The translations under genes were made by a program, and so were the position numbers. Positions 1 to 7,931 of a DNA stretch of 64,000 nt are shown here, one piece after another (position 1 is the first letter of the stretch; every line of letters starts with the position of its first letter). Under the pieces are notes generated by a model. It was not told the origin of the DNA. It was given only the letters and a program-made list of their open reading frames with translations, and made no database searches. Origin of the DNA: Nitrospirota bacterium (GTDB lineage: Bacteria; JACPQY01); the NCBI GenBank assembly GCA_016180645.1, contig JACPAV010000006.1, positions 82,604 to 146,603 of the forward strand, written 5' to 3'.

Positions 1-99
1 TTCATCAAGCGCATCCACGATCGGTACGCCCGCGAAGGCATCAAAATCCCCTTCCCCGTCCGCACCGTCCACCTTAACCGCGCGGACGAAAAGATCTGA
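1..99 (+). CDS. C-terminal end of an MscS-family mechanosensitive channel (partial)
   Basis: Frame 1 is open from the window edge to TGA at 97-99 and encodes 32 residues. The motif GIKIPFPVRTVHL matches the end of the cytoplasmic domain of MscS-type small-conductance mechanosensitive channels, where a Gly-Ile-x-Ile-Pro-Phe-Pro stretch is characteristic. The rest of the gene lies outside the window. The promoter of sucA overlaps its stop codon. Confidence 0.6.
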   Translation, partial: FIKRIHDRYAREGIKIPFPVRTVHLNRADEKI

Positions 100-105
100 T
101 ATAAT
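97..105 (+). promoter_or_regulatory. Extended -10 promoter element for sucA
   Basis: TGATATAAT is a perfect TATAAT box preceded by the TGn extension. No good -35 hexamer lies 17 bp upstream, as is common for extended -10 promoters. It sits 45 nt before the sucA ATG, within the stop region of the preceding gene. Confidence 0.5.
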
Positions 106-150
106 TCGGTACCTTCTGGAGAGACGAACAGAGGGCGTTGGACGAGTGGC

Positions 151-3030
151 ATGAGCGAAACCGAGCGAGAACCTAGCTTTCTGAGTCTGGCCTTCGTGGA
201 AGGCCTGTACGCAGACTATCTGCGGGACCCCTCCTCCGTTCCTCTCGATTGGCGGCGCTATTTCGAAGAGGTCGGGGGGGGGAACGGCACCGCCATCGAA
301 CCCCGTCTCGGCCCGACGTTCCGCCCATCGAGCCTCTTCAATCCCCCGGGTGTCGGCGCCTCTAACGGCCAGGCCAAACGGCATGATGTTGAGGTTGCCG
401 CCCTCCAGGACCGTGTGGACCAGATGATCCGGGCCTACCGAGTCAGAGGGCACATGATCGCGCGGCTCGATCCCCTGCGTCGACCCCGCCCCCACTTCAG
501 GGAATTGGACCCCGAATTCTACGGCCTGACCGAGGCCGACATGGAGCGGTCGTTCTCCACCCGAACGATCCAGGGTCCCCAGTCGCTGACTCTCAGGCAG
601 ATCTTCGATCGAATGCGCAATACCTACTGCCGCTTCCTCGGCGTCCAGTTCATGCACATCGACGATCCCACGGTAAAATCCTGGCTCCAAGAGCGAATGG
701 AAGGAACCGAGAACCGCCTGGAGCTGAGCCGCAACGAGCAGATGATGATTCTGACCCGGCTCACAGACGCCGTGATCTTCGAGGAATTCATCCAAAAGAA
801 ATTCATCGGCGCCAAGAGTTTTTCCCTTGAAGGGGCGGAAACCCTCATCCCGCTCCTGGAACTCGCCATCGAGAAGGCCGGACAGCAGGGAATCGGCGAC
901 GTGGTTCTTTCCATGGCACACCGCGGTCGGCTGAACGTGCTCGCCAACATCATGGGCAAGCACCCTCGCGAGATTTTCCGCGAATTTGAGGACGCCGCGC
1001 CGGAACTGCACATTGGTCGCGGCGACGCGGGGACCTCATCGCTCCGTTCGTCGTCCCTGGAGCGAAGCGCAGGGGGAGACGTAAAGTACCATCTCGGCCA
1101 CAGTAACGATTGGGTGACCTCGACTGGACAAACCGTCCACCTCACGCTTTGCTTCAACCCCAGCCACCTCGAATTCGTCAATCCGGTCGCCCTCGGCAGA
1201 CTGCGGGCCAAACAGGACCGCGAAGGAGACCGCGCCCGCTCGCACGCCATGGGAATCCTGATCCACGGCGATGCCGCCTTCGCGGGCGAAGGCATCACCC
1301 AGGAAACCTTGAACCTGAGCCAACTTCAGGCCTACTCGACCGGCGGCACACTCCACATCGTCGTCAACAATCAGATCGGTTTTACCACGCCTCCGGAGGA
1401 GGGCCGCTCCAGCACCTACTGCACGGACGTCGCGAAGATGCTGCAAGTTCCGATCTTCCACGTGAACGGGGAGGACCCGGAGTCGGTCGCACAAGCCGTT
1501 CGGCTGGCCATGGATTTTCGGCAGAAATTCCGTCGGGATGTGGTGATCGACATGTATTGTTACCGTCGGCGAGGCCATAATGAGGGCGACGAGCCTTCGT
1601 TCACTCAACCTCTTCTTTACCGGGAAATCGAGAAGCGCCTCTCCATTCGTGATGACTATCTCAAGCGCCTCTTGAAAATGGGTGGCGTACCCCGTGAGGA
1701 AGCCGACCGGATCGGCGTCGAACGCCGGGAGCAATTGGAACGCGAACTGGCCGTGGCCCGCAGCGAGCAGAACGTGCGCGCCGCGGACACGCTCGGAGGA
1801 AGCTGGACGGGCTACTTCGGCGGCTACGAACGCGGATTGTCGGAAGTGGAGACGGCGGTGCCACGGGACCGACTCGCCACCCTGCTCACCAAGCAGACCG
1901 AACTACCGCCCGGGTTCCGCCCGCATCCAAAAACGGCGAAATGGCTGGAGATGCGGAAGGAGGTTTCCCGTGGCAAGCAGCCGGTCGATTGGTCAGCCGC
2001 TGAAGCGCTGGCTTTCGGCTCGTTGGCCACCGAAGGATTCCGGATTCGTCTCACCGGACAGGACACCGCGCGCGGAACCTTCAGCCAACGGCACGCGATG
2101 TTGCACGATGTCGAAGACGGCCACGCCTACATGCCGCTCCAGCACTTGGACCCGAACCAGGCGCCCGTCGAAATCTGCAACAGTCCGCTCTCCGAGACTG
2201 CCGTGCTCGGATTCGAGTACGGCTACAGCCTGGATACCCCGAAGGGTCTCGTTGCCTGGGAGGCGCAATTCGGTGATTTCTGCAACGTGGCACAGGTCAT
2301 CATCGACCAGTTTATCGTAAGCGGCGAGGAAAAATGGCAACGGCTCTCCGGACTGGTCCTCCTTCTCCCCCACGGGTTCGAGGGAATGGGACCGGAGCAC
2401 TCCAGCGCAAGGCTCGAACGATTTCTCGCGCTCTCCGCCGAGGACAATATACAGGTCGTCAATCTCACCACGCCGGCCCAGTACTTCCACTGCCTCCGGC
2501 GACAAGCCCTTTCGATGTGGAAGAAACCGCTCGTCATCATGACGCCCAAGAGCATGCTGCGTCACCCTAAGGCGGTTTCGTCGCTCAAAGAACTCAGCCA
2601 CGGGCGGTTCGAGCGCGTCATGCCGGACTCGCATGAAGGTGGGCCTCATGCAAAACTGATTCTTCTGTGCAGCGGGAAGGTGTACTACGATCTCCTCCAG
2701 AAACGCGATGAGGCTGGGCGCTCCGACGTGGCCATCATCCGACTTGAACAACTCTATCCCTTGGCGGAAGACCGGATGCGCGAGGTCTTCAAGCCGTATG
2801 CCGATGGCACCCCGGTTCGCTGGGTGCAGGAAGAACCCGAGAACATGGGGGCGTGGCGGTACATGGACAACCGGTACTGCGCAACCTTTCTCGATCGCTT
2901 CCCCTTTTCGGGCGTCTGCCGACCGGCCTCGGCGAGTCCTGCAACCGGCTCGGCCAGCAGCCATCGGTTGGAGCAGAGCCAACTCGTCGAACGGGCGTTT
3001 GCCCCGCCGACGGAGACACGGACGTGCTGA
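151..3030 (+). CDS. sucA: 2-oxoglutarate dehydrogenase E1 component
   Basis: 959 aa, close to the usual 930-960 aa. This is the thiamine-diphosphate E1 subunit that decarboxylates 2-oxoglutarate and transfers the succinyl group to the lipoyl arm of E2 in the TCA cycle. The N-terminus (LAFVEGLYADYLRDPSSVPL) matches the E2-binding helix of this family. The core motifs MAHRGRLNVLAN, GHSNDW, NPSHLEFVNP, GEGITQETLNLS, GTFSQRHAMLHD and GMGPEHSSARLERFL are all intact. It is followed by sucB and lpd on the same strand. The 174-nt gap to sucB contains several hairpins, so E1 may be made at a different level from E2/E3. Confidence 0.96.
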   Translation: MSETEREPSFLSLAFVEGLYADYLRDPSSVPLDWRRYFEEVGGGNGTAIEPRLGPTFRPSSLFNPPGVGASNGQAKRHDVEVAALQDRVDQMIRAYRVRGHMIARLDPLRRPRPHFRELDPEFYGLTEADMERSFSTRTIQGPQSLTLRQIFDRMRNTYCRFLGVQFMHIDDPTVKSWLQERMEGTENRLELSRNEQMMILTRLTDAVIFEEFIQKKFIGAKSFSLEGAETLIPLLELAIEKAGQQGIGDVVLSMAHRGRLNVLANIMGKHPREIFREFEDAAPELHIGRGDAGTSSLRSSSLERSAGGDVKYHLGHSNDWVTSTGQTVHLTLCFNPSHLEFVNPVALGRLRAKQDREGDRARSHAMGILIHGDAAFAGEGITQETLNLSQLQAYSTGGTLHIVVNNQIGFTTPPEEGRSSTYCTDVAKMLQVPIFHVNGEDPESVAQAVRLAMDFRQKFRRDVVIDMYCYRRRGHNEGDEPSFTQPLLYREIEKRLSIRDDYLKRLLKMGGVPREEADRIGVERREQLERELAVARSEQNVRAADTLGGSWTGYFGGYERGLSEVETAVPRDRLATLLTKQTELPPGFRPHPKTAKWLEMRKEVSRGKQPVDWSAAEALAFGSLATEGFRIRLTGQDTARGTFSQRHAMLHDVEDGHAYMPLQHLDPNQAPVEICNSPLSETAVLGFEYGYSLDTPKGLVAWEAQFGDFCNVAQVIIDQFIVSGEEKWQRLSGLVLLLPHGFEGMGPEHSSARLERFLALSAEDNIQVVNLTTPAQYFHCLRRQALSMWKKPLVIMTPKSMLRHPKAVSSLKELSHGRFERVMPDSHEGGPHAKLILLCSGKVYYDLLQKRDEAGRSDVAIIRLEQLYPLAEDRMREVFKPYADGTPVRWVQEEPENMGAWRYMDNRYCATFLDRFPFSGVCRPASASPATGSASSHRLEQSQLVERAFAPPTETRTC

Positions 3031-3068
3031 GATCCTCGTGTTAAGAGGCTCTGACTCTCTGACGCGGG

Positions 3069-3196
3069 CTAAAGCCCCATGCCACGGAAGGTATGGGACC
3101 ATGATATGTCGCCGCACCACGGATGGTGCGGCATGGAACATGGCCCGCGGCTACCATGAATCTGAATCTCCGGTAGGCGCAGGCTTTATGCCTGCG
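3069..3196. repeat. Hairpin cluster between sucA and sucB, including a REP-like element
   Basis: Three short palindromes occupy the gap: GGGCTAAAGCCC near 3066; a 9-bp stem GCCGCACCA/TGGTGCGGC at 3111-3119 and 3124-3132; and CGCAGGC/GCCTGCG at 3178-3196. The last matches half of the composite element at 10346-10403 and 61964-62020. Its 3' edge supplies the first base of the GGAG ribosome-binding site of sucB, five nt before the ATG. Confidence 0.6.
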
Positions 3197-3204
3197 GAGA
3201 TCCC

Positions 3205-4524
3205 ATGGCTGTTGAACTGAAAGTCCCTCCCATCGGTGAATCCATCACCGAAGTCCAGATCGGCCAATGGATGAAAGCCGAGGGCGACGTGGTGGGCCGC
3301 GATGAGACCATCGTCATCCTGGAAAGCGAAAAGGCCACGGTGGAATTGCCCTCGCCCGTGTCCGGCATTCTCACCCGCATTCTGAAGAAGACCGGGGAGG
3401 CGGCGGTCATCGGCGAAGTCATAGGCATGATGGAGGAAGCGAAAGGTGGGAAGAACACGGACACGAAAACGATCCGAAAGGAGGAGAGTCCGCCGGCTCC
3501 CACTCTGCCGTCGCGAGGAGCAGAGCAGCGGGTAATGCCTTCGGCGAGACGGGCGTTGGCACAGGAAGGTGTTGACGCCGGGGGCATGAAGGGGACCGGT
3601 CCCGGGGGGCGGGTCCTCAAGACGGATGTTGCCCGGCAAGTCGAAACCCGGAGGAAGGAGCCGCCGCTTCCATCCCCTCCAATACCGCCCACTCCAACTG
3701 TGTCAGCAGACATTCCGGCACTCACAGGCGGGGATGGCGCGGCCGCAAGGTCCGAATGGTCAACTCCCATGCCTGACCCCATTGTCCGCATTGCCCTCAG
3801 TCCCCAGCCCTCTCCCGGCCTGTTCCGCGAGGAGGAAGCTGTGCCGATGACGCTCCTGCGAAAGAAGGTGGCGCAACGCCTGGTGGCCGCGCAGCAGACC
3901 ACCGCTCACTTGACCACATTCAACGAGATCGACATGTCCACGGTGAACGCTCTCCGGCAGGAGCACCGCGAAGCGTTTCAGAAAAAACACGGCATCAAGT
4001 TGGGCCTCATGTCTTTCTTCGTCAAGGCGGCCATCGAGGCACTCAAGCAGATCCCGGCGATCAACGCGGAAATCCGGGCGGACAGCATCGTGTACAAGAA
4101 CTATTACGACATCGGTATCGCGGTGGGAGGCGGGCGCGGATTGGTGGTGCCCATCCTGCGCAACGCCGAACGCATGAGTCTGGCCGGGATTGAAACGGCG
4201 ATCGCCGATTTCGCGAAGCGTGCGCAGGAAAACAGGCTCAAGCTGGAGGAACTTCAGGGCGGGACGTTCACGATCAGCAACGGGGGCGTCTATGGTTCAC
4301 TCCTGTCGACACCTATCCTGAATCCCCCACAGAGTGGCATCCTGGGGCTTCACGCAACCCAGGACCGCCCCGTTGTGCGCGGAGGTCAGATTGTCATTAG
4401 GCCGATGATGTATGTGGCGCTCACCTACGACCACCGGATCGTGGACGGACGCGAAGCGGTGACCTTCCTGAAGCACATCAAGGAGCTGATGGAAGAACCC
4501 GCGCGGATCCTGTTGGAACTCTGA
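3205..4524 (+). CDS. sucB: Dihydrolipoyllysine-residue succinyltransferase (E2 of 2-oxoglutarate dehydrogenase)
   Basis: 439 aa E2 subunit with the expected order of domains. The N-terminal lipoyl domain (about 1-80) carries the lipoylated Lys in the motif ESEKATVELPSP. A linker precedes the peripheral-subunit-binding domain (about 108-145, ending PGGRVLKTD). After a Pro-rich linker comes the catalytic acyltransferase domain (about 205-439) with LTYDHRIVDGREAV near the C-terminus, holding the His and Asp catalytic residues. Succinyl transfer to CoA is inferred from the pairing with sucA. The GGAG ribosome-binding site at 3196-3199 abuts a hairpin. lpd starts 2 nt after the stop. Confidence 0.95.
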   Translation: MAVELKVPPIGESITEVQIGQWMKAEGDVVGRDETIVILESEKATVELPSPVSGILTRILKKTGEAAVIGEVIGMMEEAKGGKNTDTKTIRKEESPPAPTLPSRGAEQRVMPSARRALAQEGVDAGGMKGTGPGGRVLKTDVARQVETRRKEPPLPSPPIPPTPTVSADIPALTGGDGAAARSEWSTPMPDPIVRIALSPQPSPGLFREEEAVPMTLLRKKVAQRLVAAQQTTAHLTTFNEIDMSTVNALRQEHREAFQKKHGIKLGLMSFFVKAAIEALKQIPAINAEIRADSIVYKNYYDIGIAVGGGRGLVVPILRNAERMSLAGIETAIADFAKRAQENRLKLEELQGGTFTISNGGVYGSLLSTPILNPPQSGILGLHATQDRPVVRGGQIVIRPMMYVALTYDHRIVDGREAVTFLKHIKELMEEPARILLEL

Positions 4525-4526
4525 GA

Positions 4527-5939
4527 ATGGAAAAGAAGAGACACGATCTGCTTGTCATCGGCTCCGGTCCCGGCGGCTATGTCGCGGCCATCCGCGCCGC
4601 CCAACTGGGGTGGAACGTGGGGTGCGTCGATTCCGAGAAGGTGTCCGGAGGCACGTGCCTCCGCGTCGGCTGCATTCCAAGCAAGGCGATGCTGGAATCG
4701 AGCGATATCTACTGGGAGGCGAAAGCAGGCCTGAAGGACCACGGCGTTGTGATCTCCGACTTGAAACTCGATCTCGCAGCCATGCTCAAGCGGAAGAATG
4801 ACATCGTGAACATTCTCACCAAGGGCGTGGATGGGCTTTTCGCGAAGAACAAAGTCAAACGCTATGTCGGGCGCGCCCGGATCGAGGCTCCGAGTCGAGT
4901 GGTCGTGGCAGCGACGGCGAACGCCAAGTCCGGAGCTGCCAACGAAATCTCAGTCGAGGCCGAGCACATCCTCATCGCCACCGGAAGCGTGCCGGCCACA
5001 CTTCCCGGAGTCGAAATGGACGGCGGCCGAATCGGCACCAGCACGGACGCGCTGGAGTTTCCGGAAGTGCCCAAACATCTGATCGTAATCGGGGCCGGCT
5101 TCATCGGCTTGGAGCTTGGATCGGTCTGGAGGAGATTGGGCTCGAAGGTCACCGTGCTGGAGTACTTCAAGAGAATTCTGCCCGGCATGGATTCTGAAAT
5201 GGCTGATGAAGCGCTTCGCATTTTCCGGAGGCAAGGTTTGGAATTCCGGCTTGGGACGAAGGTGACTTCCGGCAGAATCGTTGGAAAGGACTGCGTCGTG
5301 GAAATCGAGGGAGAGGAGCCGATGCGGGGTGATCGCGTCCTCGTTTCGGTAGGCCGTTCATCCAACATTGAAGGCTTGGGACTTGAAGGGATCGGGATCA
5401 ACCTCGACGAGAAAGGCCGGATATCCGTGAACGATCAGTTCGAAACATCGGTGAAAGGCATCTTCGCCGTGGGCGACGTCATCCGCGGACCGATGCTGGC
5501 CCACAAGGCTTCCGAAGAGGGCATCGCGTGTGTCGAGCGTCTCATCACGGGTTACGGGCACGTGAACTATGAGGCCATCCCGGGAATCGTTTATACCCAG
5601 CCGGAAATTGCCTCCGTCGGGAAAACGGAAGACGATTTGAAGGAAGCCGGTATCAAATATCGCAAGGGCACTTTTCCTTTTGTGGCGAACGGTCGGGCTC
5701 GCTGCCTCGGCCACCGCGAGGGAAGCGTGAAAGTGCTGGCGAATGCGGAAACCGATCGCGTTCTCGGCGTTCATATCATCGGTCCTCGGGCAGGCGACTT
5801 GATCGCAGAGGCCGCCGTCGCCATCGACTACGCTGCAACCAGCGAAGATCTGGCTCGCTCCTGCCACGCCCACCCCACTCTTTCCGAAGCCCTTCGCGAG
5901 GCCGCCCTCGCGGTGGACAAGCGCGCGATCCACGCGTGA
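4527..5939 (+). CDS. lpd: Dihydrolipoamide dehydrogenase (E3)
   Basis: 470 aa flavoprotein that reoxidises the dihydrolipoyl group of E2 with NAD+. The FAD-binding motif VIGSGPGGYVAAI is at the N-terminus, and the redox-active disulfide is in GGTCLRVGCIPSK. The second dinucleotide fold is VIGAGFIGLELGSVW. The C-terminal His-Glu pair that completes the active site of the partner subunit is in CHAHPTLSEALREA. It follows sucB by 2 nt and its TGA overlaps the GTG of the lipoate ligase, so all four genes form one translationally coupled unit. Confidence 0.96.
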   Translation: MEKKRHDLLVIGSGPGGYVAAIRAAQLGWNVGCVDSEKVSGGTCLRVGCIPSKAMLESSDIYWEAKAGLKDHGVVISDLKLDLAAMLKRKNDIVNILTKGVDGLFAKNKVKRYVGRARIEAPSRVVVAATANAKSGAANEISVEAEHILIATGSVPATLPGVEMDGGRIGTSTDALEFPEVPKHLIVIGAGFIGLELGSVWRRLGSKVTVLEYFKRILPGMDSEMADEALRIFRRQGLEFRLGTKVTSGRIVGKDCVVEIEGEEPMRGDRVLVSVGRSSNIEGLGLEGIGINLDEKGRISVNDQFETSVKGIFAVGDVIRGPMLAHKASEEGIACVERLITGYGHVNYEAIPGIVYTQPEIASVGKTEDDLKEAGIKYRKGTFPFVANGRARCLGHREGSVKVLANAETDRVLGVHIIGPRAGDLIAEAAVAIDYAATSEDLARSCHAHPTLSEALREAALAVDKRAIHA

Positions 5940-6655
5940 CACGAATTCAGGTCCTCAACCGGACCTGTCCCTCACCCAAGGAAGACCTCGAACTCGACGA
6001 CCGCTTGCTTGACGAATGCGACCGCGGCAAGCATGGGCCGGCACTTCGATTCTGGGAGTCTCCAGTGCATTGCGTCGTCCTCGGCACCTCGTCCCAACCG
6101 GAGCGAGACGTCAACGACTCTGAGTGTGAGCGGCTGAACATTTCGATTCTGAGGCGCTCCAGCGGTGGCGGAACCGTACTCATCGGTCCCGGCTGCCTGA
6201 ACTTCTCTCTTGTGCTCCCCATTCCAGAATCCGGCCCCCTCCGGAACATCCAGGACACAACCTGTTTCATCCTCACTCGCCACCGTGCCGCGTTGGAGCC
6301 AATTCTCGGAGCGCCGATCGAATCCCAGGGAACAAGCGATCTCACTCTGGGAGGCCGCAAGTTCTCCGGTAATGCCCAGCGCCGCAAGCGCCGCGCCCTC
6401 CTCTTCCACGGAACGTTCCTGTACGATTTCGATCTCTCCCTCGTTGAGCGGGTCCTCCACGCACCGCTTCGGCAGCCTGCCTATCGATCCGAGCGATCCC
6501 ACAAGGATTTCCTGATAAACCTGCCCCTGCTGCCCGGACGGATCAGAAAGGTCTTGGAAGGCGCTTGGTCCTCTGGTTATTCCGAAAGTCTCCAAGTTTG
6601 CTCTGCTCCCACACGCTCCGATTCCACCCACCCCTCAAATTCGAAAGCCAATTGA
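5936..6655 (+). CDS. lplA: Lipoate-protein ligase A-like protein
   Basis: 239 aa member of the biotin/lipoate ligase fold family, expected to attach lipoate (or octanoate) to the E2 lipoyl domain. Visible motifs are RRSSGGGTVLIGPGCLNFS (lipoate/adenylate binding), SDLTLGGRKFSGNAQRRKR with the conserved Lys, and HGTFLYDFDL. The GTG start overlaps the lpd TGA (GTGA), which places it in the sucB-lpd operon and suggests E2 as the substrate. The last roughly 20 residues are Ser/Thr/Pro-rich and unconserved. It lacks the long accessory C-terminal domain of E. coli LplA, so it could also be an octanoyltransferase of the LipM type. Confidence 0.8.
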   Translation: MTRIQVLNRTCPSPKEDLELDDRLLDECDRGKHGPALRFWESPVHCVVLGTSSQPERDVNDSECERLNISILRRSSGGGTVLIGPGCLNFSLVLPIPESGPLRNIQDTTCFILTRHRAALEPILGAPIESQGTSDLTLGGRKFSGNAQRRKRRALLFHGTFLYDFDLSLVERVLHAPLRQPAYRSERSHKDFLINLPLLPGRIRKVLEGAWSSGYSESLQVCSAPTRSDSTHPSNSKAN

Positions 6656-6985
6656 CGCAGGCCCGAAGCAAGCGACTGGCGTCATCTTGAGCTGGCCGAT
6701 TCATTTGTAGTCGCGCCGAACTGTGAACACCATTGACGGCTTTCCACAAACGGCTCGCAGCCCCGGTTGGTCCCATTGGGGGCGAAGTCGGAAGAAAGTC
6801 GGAATTCGCGGATCTCCCGGCCTGTGGATCGCATTCTCGACCTTTCCGCACTCCTCCGCTCCTCGATTCATCACGCTGCGTGTGGTTCCCGCCGACATTC
6901 CCTCCACCTCCAAGAGCAGGGACAAGAATGCCATGGAACAACCTTGAGAAGAGCCTCCGCGGCAACCCTGTCGAAGGGTGAGGCC
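6656..6985. other. Intergenic region with a dispersed repeat copy
   Basis: No convincing gene is seen. Short open frames exist on both strands but have no homology, start signal or codon bias that I can support. The centre (6775-6886) is copy 1 of a dispersed repeat also present at 35475-35585 and 58421-58530. The right edge abuts a 3' gene remnant. Confidence 0.6.
6775..6886 (+). repeat. Dispersed ~110-bp repeat, copy 1
   Basis: It starts ATTGGGGGCGAAGTCGGAAG and ends near CATCACGCTGCGTGTGG. The first ~35 bp are almost identical to the reverse complement of 35551-35585. The second half (CCTTTCCGCACTCCTC) matches 58421-58530 and, more weakly, 35475-35585. Conceptual translation in one frame is also alike between copies (GLGAKSEESRNSR). 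Confidence 0.7.
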
Positions 6986-7105
6986 TTATTCTGGGAGCAC
7001 CCGATAGCCCGTCCAGTCGTGGATCATGAGGCCGGATATTCCGCCCTCCGCTGGAGTGGCTCCGATCGCGGAAATGAAATCCCCCACCTTCTTTTTGGAG
7101 GTCCC
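6986..7105 (-). pseudogene. 3' remnant of a paralogue of the 7932-9503 gene
   Basis: Reading minus-strand, the frame ending at TAA 6986-6988 encodes about 40 residues ending ISGLMIHDWTGYRVLPE. These align over their length with the last 40 residues of the protein at 7932-9503, which ends LSGVMIHDWTGYRVLPE. No N-terminal part remains. The MNT/HEPN genes lie between this remnant and the intact gene, so the pair forms an imperfect direct repeat bracketing the toxin-antitoxin module. Confidence 0.85.
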
Positions 7106-7115
7106 GGAGAGAGTT

Positions 7116-7538
7116 CTATTTCCTTTTCCTGCGGACGGGATCTCCCGATAGCCCGAGCTTTTTTCGGAGGAAACCCCGCACTCGCTTCATTCGCTGCGCG
7201 GCTGTGCGCGCCTCGGCGGGGGAGGCTTCCTCCCCAGGGTATCGGATCTCGACGGAATAGGGTTTCAGAGCCGCAGTGTCGCGGCGGAGTACTTCCATAA
7301 GGGGATCCTTCTCGACAGCTTCACTCAGGAGATGCTCCAGATCGTGCGTCTTCGGAAACGTGATCCGGTGAAGAACCAGAAAGCCTTTCAGGTATTTCTC
7401 GACACATTGCTGCGCGTGGAAACAAGCCACATCGGGTGCGTGAACCAACCGACCTCTGACCAAGAGATTGGCTACAAGGAAGTCCTGTTCCGCTTACCTC
7501 ACCCACTCGTCGACATCCCGATCCCTAGCTCTTGCCAT
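7116..7538 (-). pseudogene. HEPN-domain protein with an in-frame stop codon
   Basis: Starting at ATG 7536-7538, inside the end of the MNT gene (14-nt overlap), the frame reads 14 codons (MARARDRDVDEWVR). TAA at 7494-7496 follows, then 125 codons to the stop at 7116. HEPN proteins typically have a Lys or Arg exactly here (EWVRKAEQDF-like), so the homology runs through the stop. Downstream the HEPN features are intact: CFHAQQCVEKYLKGFL and THDLEHLL. A restart at TTG 7461-7463 would lose helix 1. This looks like a nonsense allele of the HEPN half of an MNT/HEPN toxin-antitoxin pair. HEPN proteins are often RNases, but no clear RxxxxH pair is visible. Confidence 0.75.
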
Positions 7539-7854
7539 TTCTATCGTAAAGGATCTTGCCCTTGGCCAGCACTTCTTGCCAGAAAGGCCGAAATCCTGTT
7601 CTGAGCCGTTCAATTTCGGAAGGTGTTCGAACCAAGATGTCCATGGAGATGGTCCCAGGGTGGCAAGCCAGAGAAATGTCTGTTGCCCGTGCCGCAGGAC
7701 GTTTGCGACTCCTCATGATGACCAGAAGGTCCACGTCGCTATCCGGGCCAGGCTTGCCGTAGGCATGGGAGCCGAACAGAATGATCTTGTCGGGACGAAA
7801 GTTCTCGACAATCTTCCTTGCTATCTCTTGCAATAGACCGGGAGATACATGCAT
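7525..7854 (-). CDS. MNT-type minimal nucleotidyltransferase
   Basis: 109 aa from the ATG at 7854; a TTG ten codons upstream is possible but weaker. The nucleotidyltransferase signature LFGSHAYGKPGPDSDVDLLV has the Gly-Ser and the two metal-binding Asp residues, followed by a third acidic residue in SMDILV. This family pairs with HEPN proteins as MNT antitoxins that AMPylate the HEPN toxin. The stop overlaps the HEPN start by 14 nt. The partner carries a premature stop, so the pair may no longer be functional. Confidence 0.85.
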   Translation of the reverse strand: MHVSPGLLQEIARKIVENFRPDKIILFGSHAYGKPGPDSDVDLLVIMRSRKRPAARATDISLACHPGTISMDILVRTPSEIERLRTGFRPFWQEVLAKGKILYDRNGKS

Positions 7855-7931
7855 CGTTGAAAGGTTACACCCGTGGGCGGGCAAACGGAAAACCGAGAAG
7901 GCTGGGGTCGACGCCTATGAACGAGTCCGCT

